From NCBI GenBank assembly GCA_020717935.1, contig DYDK01000006.1, positions 1 to 16,385 of the forward strand: a stretch of DNA of 16,385 bases, read 5' to 3'. Below are positions 1-6,006 of the stretch, one piece after another. The notes beneath the pieces were generated by a model. The model was not told the DNA's origin. It saw nothing but the letters and a program-made list of their open reading frames with translations, and did not search any database. Position numbers and translations under genes: made by a program. The stretch is from Desulfocapsa sp. (GTDB taxonomy: Bacteria > Desulfobacterota > Desulfobulbia > Desulfobulbales > Desulfocapsaceae). Within the stretch, counting starts at the first letter, position 1, and every line of letters starts with the position of its first letter.

Positions 1-123
1 TCTCATGTCGTTTTATATCCCGAAGATTTTGATAGTAGAAGGAAAAATGCTCCAGTTCAAGCCTTAACTTATACCATAAAATACAATAAGTTCAAAGATA
101 TAACTAAAAATAAGATTCTTTGA
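1..123 (+). CDS. possible C-terminal end of an unidentified gene entering from the left
   Basis: Reading frame 1 is open from the first base of the window to a TGA at 121-123, giving 40 residues that begin SHVVLYPEDFDSRRKNAP and end KDITKNKIL. The composition is protein-like: mixed hydrophobic start, then a basic, lysine-rich tail typical of a C-terminus. The stretch is AT-rich, unlike the genes to its right. It would converge with cobU on the other strand. No family is recognised. A 40-codon open run can occur by chance in a short edge fragment, so this is tentative; the sequence to the left of the window would settle it. Confidence 0.35.
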   Translation, partial: SHVVLYPEDFDSRRKNAPVQALTYTIKYNKFKDITKNKIL

Positions 124-323
124 TTTAGCTAAAATGACATGGACTCGGTAAATCTTCAAACGGAAATGTTTCTATAACCATATGGAACATCAAAGATTAT
201 TTGTTTCCGTTCAAACACTATATAGAACCGCATAACACCACGAATTGTGTGCTATACAGCAAGATGTATACCATTTTTAGACCCTGCGAACCACTTAAGA
301 AATCACGCCACAATCAACATCTT
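124..323. other. AT-rich non-coding stretch, no gene supported
   Basis: No convincing coding frame. A plus-strand frame from about 201 that runs into cobU (94 codons) is mainly the antisense of cobU and has no recognisable domain. The only structure noticed is an 8-bp inverted repeat, AACGGAAA at 159-166 and TTTCCGTT at 204-211, with a 37-nt spacer and no T-tract. The base composition is clearly lower in G+C than the cobU gene next to it. Confidence 0.5.
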
Positions 324-374
324 TCAAACAGCATGAATCAATCTCGGCCACCCCCTTGCGCGCTCTTTTGTCAT
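324..374 (-). pseudogene. 16-codon stub after cobU, possible truncated gene start
   Basis: An ATG at 374, 14 nt after the cobU stop, opens a frame of 16 residues (MTKERARGWPRLIHAV) ending at a TGA at 324-326. The pattern G-x-x-R-[IL]-I-x-A resembles the N-terminus of bacterial diacylglycerol kinase DgkA (GFTRIIKAA in E. coli), but the match covers about eight residues. The G+C-rich composition of cobU continues through the stub and gives way to AT-rich sequence at its stop. That is what one would see if a following gene had been cut off by a rearrangement. It may equally be a chance short frame. Confidence 0.2.
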
Positions 375-388
375 CGCCTTGTCCGTGA

Positions 389-925
389 TCACTTCAGCCG
401 CAGCGGAATCCCGCAGCTCACCAGAATCACCTCGCTTGCGGCTGCCGCCACCATCCGGTTGCAGCGGCCCACCAGATCGCGGTAGAGGCGACCGGCGGGG
501 TTGTCGGGGACAATCCCCATCCCCACCTCGTTGGTGACGCAGATCACTGTGCCGGGATGATCGCCTGCGGCCTGGATCAGCAGTTCACACTGTTGCCGCA
601 GGTCGTTGTCGGTAAGCATTTTCCCAGATTGTTCAGCGTGATACATGAGATTATTCACCCATAAGGTGAGGCAATCAATCAGGCAGACCTGGCTGCCATG
701 TTGTGCCCGGAGGACAGCGGCAATTCCGGTCTGTTCCTCCACGGTCTGCCAGTCAGCCCCGGCCCGTTCCTCGCGGTGTCGGGCGATGCGATCCGCCATC
801 TCCGTATCCACCACCGGGCAGGTGGCGACAAAACAACGGGAGCCGGACAGGGCCTCGGCCCGTTGCAGGGCGTAATCACTCTTGCCGCTTCTGGCTCCAC
901 CAGTCACTAAAATCAATCTACTCAT
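389..925 (-). CDS. cobU: adenosylcobinamide kinase / adenosylcobinamide-phosphate guanylyltransferase
   Basis: CobU/CobP acts in nucleotide loop assembly of adenosylcobalamin: it phosphorylates adenosylcobinamide and then transfers GMP from GTP to give adenosylcobinamide-GDP, in the cytoplasm. The 178 residues match the family length. Visible are the P-loop GGARSGKS (residues 9-16), the RHREER segment with His50 in the position of the guanylylated histidine, the Walker B-like DCLTLWVNNL (84-93) and the conserved VTNEVGMGIVP (130-140) followed by AGRLYRDLVGRCN. The ATG at 925 is preceded by AGGGA eight bases upstream. The gene starts 32 nt after the snf2 stop, so the two are probably co-transcribed, without an obvious functional link. 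No other cobalamin gene is in the window. Confidence 0.95.
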   Translation of the reverse strand: MSRLILVTGGARSGKSDYALQRAEALSGSRCFVATCPVVDTEMADRIARHREERAGADWQTVEEQTGIAAVLRAQHGSQVCLIDCLTLWVNNLMYHAEQSGKMLTDNDLRQQCELLIQAAGDHPGTVICVTNEVGMGIVPDNPAGRLYRDLVGRCNRMVAAAASEVILVSCGIPLRLK

Positions 926-957
926 GAATTATATCCCTGCAAAATCATTTCCCGCAC

Positions 958-3900
958 TCATCCTTTTCCGCTTTCCCGCAGCAGGTTCAACAACTCGACG
1001 GCATTGAGTTTTCCGGCGGCATCGGCGCCATCAAGCAGGGAGTTGGCCAGATCTCGTTTATCTTTATGGAGACTGACGATTTGTTCCTCAATCGTCCCCT
1101 TCATCACCAGACGATAGACGGTAACGGGTCGCTCCTGCCCGATACGATGGGCCCGGTCCGAGGCCTGATCTTCCACTGCTGGATTCCACCAGGGATCCAT
1201 GTGAATGACAAAATCGGCAGCCGTCAAATTCAGTCCCGAGCCGCCGGCCTTGAGGCTAATCAGAAAAACGACGCCAATGCCGGATTGAAAGGCGGCTATG
1301 CGTTCCTTGCGTTGATTGGCTGTGGTTGAGCCATCCAGATATTGATAAGGAATATTCTTCTCATCGAGCAGGTTTCTAATAATAGTCAGATGGTCAATAA
1401 ATTGACTGAAGACCAGGGCTTTGTGTCTGTTTTCCAACAGGGAATCGAGGGTGCTGGCAAAGACTTTGAGCTTGGAGCTGGCGATACCAGACTCCGGCAC
1501 AACCAAAGACGGATTGCAGCAAAGACGACGCAGTTTCATAATTTCAGCCAGAATCTGCAAGTGTTGCGGGCCCTCGCCTGCTCCTGACTCCAAAGAGCCC
1601 GCCTCCAGTTTGAGCAGGGCATTCTTCCTCTGGGCCTCATAGAGGGCGGCCTCTTCCGGCGACGGCTCCACTTGCAGGGTGATTTCAGTCTTGGCCGGAA
1701 GTTCCTGCAAGACATCATTTTTCATGCGCCGCAGGATGAAGGGATGAATCAATCGTTGCAACTGCTTGAGACGATTTCGATCTTTATCCCGTTCAATGGG
1801 GGTGGCAAAGGTGTCGGTGAATCGTTGATGGGTGCCCAGCAGGCCGGGGTTGATAAAATTGAATAAGGCCCACAATTCGCCAAGGTGATTTTCAAGCGGG
1901 GTGCCGGTGGTAATCAGACGAAATTCAGCGCGCAGGGATAAGGCGGCCTTGGCTCGTTTGGTCAGCCGGTTTTTGATGGCCTGGGCCTCATCGAGAACCA
2001 CGACTTGCCAGTTAATGGCCGCCAGTTTTTCGCCTTCCACCTGGAGCAGGCCGTAGCTGCTGATCAGCAGGTAAAAAGGGCCAAGACTGTCAAGGATCTC
2101 CTGGCGGTTGCCGGCGCTGCCATCGCCAAAAAATTTCACTTGTAGGGTCGGGGCAAAACGGGCGGCTTCATCGGCCCAGTTGCTCATAACTGACAAGGGA
2201 GCCACAACCAGGGTCGGCCCTTGTGCAGCCCGTAACAGAATGGCGGCCAGGGCTTGCAGGGTTTTTCCCAACCCCATGTCGTCGGCCAGACAAGCGCCCA
2301 CCTGCCAGTGGCTAAGCTGGGCCAGCCAAGCAAAACCTTGGGCTTGGTAGTCGCGCAGGGTGGCGGCGAGCGTCGAGGGCACTGACGGCTGGACAACGGC
2401 GGCCAGTTTTTTCTTATGGGCTTTCCACTGTTTGTCGCTCTCCACCGACGCCTCGGAGGTCAGATCATCAAGGGCCAGAGCCGCTAGGGGATTAAACCGG
2501 ACACCTTCCTTGCCTTTTTCCGTCTTTTCGGCATAGACCTGCAACTCTTGCAATCGTTTTTGCAGGGAGCGGGTCAAGGCCAGGAAAGAGCCGTCCTCCA
2601 GTTGCACAAATCGCCCCCTGGCGGTATCAAGCAATTTCAAAAGCTGCTGCAAACCCAGGACAGTATCATCATCAACCTGCACGCTACCCGTGGCGGAAAA
2701 CCAGTCCCGATCTTTTTTGATGTGCAGGCTGAGATTGCTCAACCCTTTTTCGGTGCGCAGGGTGAAACTCTGGCCGCGCGGCCAGTGAGGGACGCAATCG
2801 GGATACTGCCGCAGTTGGGCCAGCAATTCCAGGCTGGATTCCGGATCGGGAAAGAGATGCTGCTTGTCATTCCCATCCATCTCCTGGGCCATCTCCAGTT
2901 GCGGACAAGCGGTCAGGAGGCGGTCCATACCGATGATTTCCTGCTCAAAATCGCGGTGCGCCTGCACCCGTTTGCCATCCTGCTCACCAAAAACCACGGT
3001 TCCACCTTCAGCAGGGGGATGCCAGGAACCGCTGCCGGCAATGGGGCGCACCAGAATCTCGGCTCGCAGACCATCTTGAAAAGGGAGCAGGTGCAGGTGG
3101 GGCAGGGGGTCAGAGGCAATTTCCGCTGCTTCCTGGCCACCGCCCACATCCGAATGGACGGTCACCAGGGTCGAAAGAGACGACGCCAGTTCCCGCACCT
3201 GATCTGTGGACGAAGTCGGAAGCACCAGATCCTTGTTGAGCAGGATCAGCAGGTCCTGATGTTCCAGTCGAATCTGATAGACCTTGAAACTGGTCGGGCT
3301 TTCCCTGACCACAAAAGAGCTTGCGGTGTCGTTTGGCGGCGTTGGCCACAAAGAGAGGGTCAGGTTTTGATCTTTTTTGCTGACCCGCAACTCAAACTCA
3401 CCGGCGCCAAGATCTATCTGCACGGCGGGATGATCGCTGAGGAAGAGGGCGGGATGACCAACGGCGGCGGCCAGCGCCTTTTTCGGATCAAAGGCATAGG
3501 TCTCGCGGTTGCCATAGAAATAACTGCCACTGCCAGTGCTATGAACCAAGGTGCGACAAAGCCGCCGGTCTTGATCGCTGAGGTAGTCAAGGGTCTCAAA
3601 GGAGGTGTAGAGGGTTTTCAAAGCCACATTGCGGCCACCGCTCCACTTGCCGTTTTTTCCCATTTTTTGCAAAATCGGGGCCAGTGTCGCTTGATTCTGG
3701 TTAGAAAAAAACGAAAAATGCCAGACCAGCCGTTGTTCGCTGGCGGTTGGGGCCTGGGAGTTCGGGGTGTCCTGCCGGTTGCCATAAATGGCCAGCAAGC
3801 CCCGCAGTCGTTGTATATTCTGATCCTGCTGCTGAATAATGTTCAGACAACTGACCGACTGACGCTGGCGATGCAGTTTATTGGCCTGCTTCCGGTTGGC

Positions 3901-5241
3901 TTCGGGATCAACCCCGAGGGCGGCCAGCAGTCCCGCGCATTCGGCGACAATCCAGAAATAAGTGTTGTCGAGGGCCTGGGCGCGCAGACCTTGGCATTCC
4001 TGACTCAGTCTCTCCACGGCCTTCTCCCGATCCAGCCACCAGATGGTGAGAAAATAGAAAAAACGATAGAGTGGGGTGCCCTGGTAAAGAAAACGATCAC
4101 GATTAACCAGGGCTTGATTGACCATCTGTCCGGATTGCTGGACAAAAAGGGCCGTCACATTTTCCAGAAGGGCAGGGGGAAGCTCTCCTGATTTTTTGAC
4201 AAGAGCCGCCAGGTCTTTTCCCCGCTGCAGGTCTTTGGCCTCGCCGGTGGTCAGCAGGGACAAAAGATGAAAAAGGCCGGAATAGGCGCCAAGGGCCACT
4301 TTTCGTTTGCCGGTGAGGTGCTTGATCGTCTCTATCGCTTCATCGTAAAAGGGCAGGGCTTCGCGGTAGCGCCCCTGAAAGAAAAGGATATCTCCACGAG
4401 CGCACGACTTATAGGGCGCGTCCTTTTCCGGCCATTCTTTCTCAAGCATAGTCGCCGCCAACCCATGCTGTCCGGCAAAAAGGAGGTATTTAACGAAGGG
4501 GAAGGGATTCGTGAGGATAGGATCGGCGATAAAAGTATTGATCAGGAAATCACGGATGGCCGAGGCATCCTTCATTTTTTCCATAAACCCGTTGAGCAGA
4601 TATACCCCGATGCCTTGGGGATGAGCGCAGAGTTCCAGCAAGGGAAGAATGATCTTCTGATCCTGGCCAAAAAAAGAGAGGATGGGATTCTCTTTCAGGA
4701 CATGCGAATATTCATGGTGAATGGCTGCGCCAATCGTGTCAATCCGGGGAAAAGAGGCTGGATCAAAGAGCGCCAACTGAAGCTGACGCATGGCCTCGTC
4801 AAGGGAGGTGAATGTGCGCTCCCAGCCGGGCTTTTCCTGTGCTTTGATAGTGTGGAGAATGTCGTTATAAGCGGAAAAAAGACCCATCTTCAAAACGATA
4901 AGAAGAATTTCCCGGCGAATGAGGGGCTGACAGCAGGCCGTCCCGTTTTTTTTGGTGGTTAATTGCTCCTGTTCAAGGTTTTTCAGGATGGCGGCGATCT
5001 CCTTGCGATCATGAAACGATGCCGCCGCGCGTTTATTTTGAGGAAGCAGTTCCAGCAGACACCGGGCAATATCATCCAGTCGCATGGGCCCGATATTGAT
5101 GGAAAGCAGATGGATAATGGTCTGCTCTCTTACGGAGAGAGCGTGGAAGCGAACCATAAGCTCGGCGGGATCGGGAGCAGGAGCAGGAGCAGGAGCAGAA
5201 GGAGTGGACGGGGAGGGCAATTTGAAAATCGGGTATATCAT
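958..5241 (-). CDS. long SNF2-family DEAD/DEAH helicase with large N-terminal extension
   Basis: This is a 1427-residue SF2/SNF2 ATPase, expected to use ATP to translocate on duplex DNA and remodel nucleic acid-protein complexes. The C-terminal third has all the helicase motifs: motif I DDMGLGKT (987-994), DEAQ (1084-1087), TGTPLENHLGELW shortly after, LVFSQFIDHL opening the second RecA-like lobe, and AGGSGLNLTAADFVIHMD then DRAHRIGQ (1362-1369). The first ~900 residues are unusual. They hold an Ala-Pro repeat, a winged-helix-like segment (LSVREQTIIHLLSINIGPMRLDDIARCLLEL), a helical repeat-like region (roughly 195-470) and a beta-rich part before the motor. No SWIM CxC zinc motif is visible. 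ATG at 5241 is chosen; a TTG at 5253 is also in frame and neither has a clear ribosome site. An ATG after the Ala-Pro repeat (MVRFHALSV) is another option. The biological role is unknown. Confidence 0.93.
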   Translation of the reverse strand: MIYPIFKLPSPSTPSAPAPAPAPDPAELMVRFHALSVREQTIIHLLSINIGPMRLDDIARCLLELLPQNKRAAASFHDRKEIAAILKNLEQEQLTTKKNGTACCQPLIRREILLIVLKMGLFSAYNDILHTIKAQEKPGWERTFTSLDEAMRQLQLALFDPASFPRIDTIGAAIHHEYSHVLKENPILSFFGQDQKIILPLLELCAHPQGIGVYLLNGFMEKMKDASAIRDFLINTFIADPILTNPFPFVKYLLFAGQHGLAATMLEKEWPEKDAPYKSCARGDILFFQGRYREALPFYDEAIETIKHLTGKRKVALGAYSGLFHLLSLLTTGEAKDLQRGKDLAALVKKSGELPPALLENVTALFVQQSGQMVNQALVNRDRFLYQGTPLYRFFYFLTIWWLDREKAVERLSQECQGLRAQALDNTYFWIVAECAGLLAALGVDPEANRKQANKLHRQRQSVSCLNIIQQQDQNIQRLRGLLAIYGNRQDTPNSQAPTASEQRLVWHFSFFSNQNQATLAPILQKMGKNGKWSGGRNVALKTLYTSFETLDYLSDQDRRLCRTLVHSTGSGSYFYGNRETYAFDPKKALAAAVGHPALFLSDHPAVQIDLGAGEFELRVSKKDQNLTLSLWPTPPNDTASSFVVRESPTSFKVYQIRLEHQDLLILLNKDLVLPTSSTDQVRELASSLSTLVTVHSDVGGGQEAAEIASDPLPHLHLLPFQDGLRAEILVRPIAGSGSWHPPAEGGTVVFGEQDGKRVQAHRDFEQEIIGMDRLLTACPQLEMAQEMDGNDKQHLFPDPESSLELLAQLRQYPDCVPHWPRGQSFTLRTEKGLSNLSLHIKKDRDWFSATGSVQVDDDTVLGLQQLLKLLDTARGRFVQLEDGSFLALTRSLQKRLQELQVYAEKTEKGKEGVRFNPLAALALDDLTSEASVESDKQWKAHKKKLAAVVQPSVPSTLAATLRDYQAQGFAWLAQLSHWQVGACLADDMGLGKTLQALAAILLRAAQGPTLVVAPLSVMSNWADEAARFAPTLQVKFFGDGSAGNRQEILDSLGPFYLLISSYGLLQVEGEKLAAINWQVVVLDEAQAIKNRLTKRAKAALSLRAEFRLITTGTPLENHLGELWALFNFINPGLLGTHQRFTDTFATPIERDKDRNRLKQLQRLIHPFILRRMKNDVLQELPAKTEITLQVEPSPEEAALYEAQRKNALLKLEAGSLESGAGEGPQHLQILAEIMKLRRLCCNPSLVVPESGIASSKLKVFASTLDSLLENRHKALVFSQFIDHLTIIRNLLDEKNIPYQYLDGSTTANQRKERIAAFQSGIGVVFLISLKAGGSGLNLTAADFVIHMDPWWNPAVEDQASDRAHRIGQERPVTVYRLVMKGTIEEQIVSLHKDKRDLANSLLDGADAAGKLNAVELLNLLRESGKG
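5174..5197 (-). repeat. hexanucleotide tandem repeat coding for Ala-Pro
   Basis: Four perfect GGAGCA units on the plus strand (TGCTCC on the coding strand) encode the alternating Ala-Pro run near the N-terminus of the SNF2 protein, with imperfect units at the edges. Unit length is a multiple of three, so slippage would lengthen or shorten the Ala-Pro linker without a frameshift. Confidence 0.85.
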
Positions 5242-5331
5242 GGCAGGTGGCAAGATAGAAAAAGGGTTATGGTTTGTTATGGAAACAAGCGGACCGCAAT
5301 GAAAAATGAATGACGCACTGTAATGGTCACC

Positions 5332-5359
5332 CGCTTAATAAGCGATAGTAAGCACTATC
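5332..5359. repeat. two adjacent small hairpins left of repeat copy A
   Basis: CGCTTA-A-TAAGCG (5332-5344) is a perfect inverted repeat with 6-nt arms. It shares its last base with GATAGT-AAGC-ACTATC (5344-5359), arms of 6 with a 4-nt loop. Together with the four hairpins of copy A they make six consecutive palindromes in 157 nt. There is no clear counterpart beside copy B, so they may not belong to the repeated element itself. Confidence 0.6.
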
Positions 5360-5492
5360 TGGTTCCCATGCGCCGCATGGGAATGCAATTTAGGATGCGT
5401 TGTATCCAGTTCGATCATGGTACACGATACAGGCCAATAATGCCTGCGACGCAGGCCTGAGTGGGTTTCCATGCGCCGCATGGAAACCAGAG
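5358..5492 (+). repeat. nested-hairpin interspersed repeat, copy A
   Basis: Four palindromes follow each other, most sharing a TGCG-N-CGCA core. A1, 5363-5383: TTCCCATGCG-C-CGCATGGGAA, perfect 10-nt arms. A2, 5393-5407: GGATGCG-T-TGTATCC, paired through G-T wobbles. A3, 5442-5456: GCCTGCG-A-CGCAGGC, perfect. A4, 5464-5488: GGTTTCCATGCG-C-CGCATGGAAACC, perfect 12-nt arms. The 34-nt stretch between A2 and A3 begins with CAGTTCGAT, and GAGTGG lies between A3 and A4. The same order of parts occurs inverted in copy B. I recall similar GGTTCCCA...TGGGAACC palindromes as interspersed elements in other proteobacteria, but cannot verify this here. Confidence 0.85.
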
Positions 5493-5692
5493 GCAACTCC
5501 AGATATTGGGGAAAAGAACCGTCAAGAATCAGAAAATCTGAAATTACGATAAAATCGCCGTTTTGTCATCACTGGATTACGGGAAAGGGGTGACAAAGAA
5601 CAGGGCTGAGGATATTTTTCTGGGGACAAAATAGACCGCCGTGTTCGTTATCGGGAGTTCAATGTCATTTACTGAGGCGGATTTCTGACGAT
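5493..5692. other. unique spacer between the inverted repeats
   Basis: About 200 nt without a recognisable gene. It contains an inverted repeat TTTGTCA (5562-5568) / TGACAAA (5591-5597). A minus-strand frame through here reads VNDIELPITNTAVYF then VPRKISSALFFVTPFP and stops at 5577; I do not recognise it. It could be cargo of a small non-autonomous element bounded by copies A and B, or simply old intergenic DNA. Confidence 0.4.
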
Positions 5693-5793
5693 TCTGGTTC
5701 CCATGCGCCGCATGGGAACCCACTCTGGCCTGCGTTGCAGGCAGTTGTTCGCCTGTGATGCTCAAGTATCGAACTGGATGCGCCGCATGGGAA
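5693..5793 (-). repeat. nested-hairpin interspersed repeat, copy B (inverted relative to A)
   Basis: Read on the minus strand, this stretch repeats copy A from A2 to A4. B3 (5778-5788) has the core ATGCG-C-CGCAT. It is followed by a spacer beginning CCAGTTCGAT, then B2 (5728-5742, GCCTGCG-T-TGCAGGC), GAGTGG, and B1 (5696-5720, GGTTCCCATGCG-C-CGCATGGGAACC with perfect 12-nt arms). TCTGG precedes B1 at 5693-5697, matching CCAGA after A4 on the other strand. The two copies are clearly homologous but diverged, mostly in the spacer. The copies flank a 200-nt spacer as an inverted pair. Confidence 0.85.
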
Positions 5794-5817
5794 TAAGATG
5801 ATCGGATAAAAAGAGGA

Positions 5818-5836
5818 TAAAAAAGGGATTGTCCCT
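5818..5836 (-). terminator. possible rho-independent terminator downstream of the purB-miaB-php operon
   Basis: On the minus strand AGGGA-CAA-TCCCT is followed directly by a T run. The stem is short (5 bp). It lies about 170 nt after the php stop and 19 nt upstream along the transcript there is a second hairpin, CGGGG-ACAGC-CCCCG (5845-5859). It is the best terminator candidate between php and snf2. Confidence 0.45.
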
Positions 5837-5844
5837 ATCAGTAT

Positions 5845-5859
5845 CGGGGGCTGTCCCCG
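5845..5859. repeat. GGGGACA-type hairpin beside the terminator
   Basis: CGGGG (5845-5849) and CCCCG (5855-5859) pair around a 5-nt loop. On the minus strand it reads GGGGACAGCCCC, closely like the GGGACAATCCC of the neighbouring hairpin at 5824-5836, so the two look like a tandem pair of one small palindromic motif. Confidence 0.5.
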
Positions 5860-6006
5860 TTTTATCCACAGATTCAAGTGGATGAGAGTTGAAAAAAAAA
5901 TACATTTTTTTGCTTTTGGTATTTTTTTGTGATAACATGAAAATGATTTGGTGTTTTCCACGAATTCTCTTTTTTCTCTTCCCATGCGTCGCACCCAGAA
6001 TGTCCA

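Larger units (their letters stand above)
5254..6006. other. 750-nt non-coding region between php and snf2, rich in inverted repeats
   Basis: No gene is supported. Open frames here on the minus strand (62-109 codons) run through palindromic repeats and show no domain. In order the region holds: the snf2 leader; two small hairpins; repeat copy A (5358-5492); a unique spacer (5493-5692); inverted repeat copy B (5693-5793); two GGGACA-type hairpins (5824-5859); a run of A and T tracts (5892-5928); and a stray half-repeat at 5979-5993. No strong promoter for snf2 could be picked out. Confidence 0.7.

Noticed and set aside
201..485. 94-codon plus-strand frame spanning the AT-rich region and cobU
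   Set aside because: Its right half is antisense to the C-terminus of cobU, the left half has no coding character, and no ribosome site was seen.
2548..4191. 547-codon open frame on the plus strand, opposite snf2
   Set aside because: It lies wholly antisense to the SNF2 coding sequence, has no recognisable domain, and its neighbours 4267-4962 and 4963-5313 are further antisense frames of the same gene. Long antisense frames are expected in G+C-rich genes with biased codon use.
958..5241. SNF2 gene as part of a phage-defence island
   Set aside because: Flanked by cobU and a housekeeping operon; no methylase, nuclease, DISARM, Dnd/Ssp or BREX partner is present in the window.
5361..5800. CRISPR array
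   Set aside because: The repeats are few, in opposite orientations and of unequal spacing, with conserved rather than unique spacers between palindromes. They form interspersed palindromic elements instead.
5577..5994. Minus-strand frames of 62, 109 and 81 codons between php and snf2
   Set aside because: They are translations of the palindromic repeats and A/T tracts, with no domain and different frames overlapping each other.
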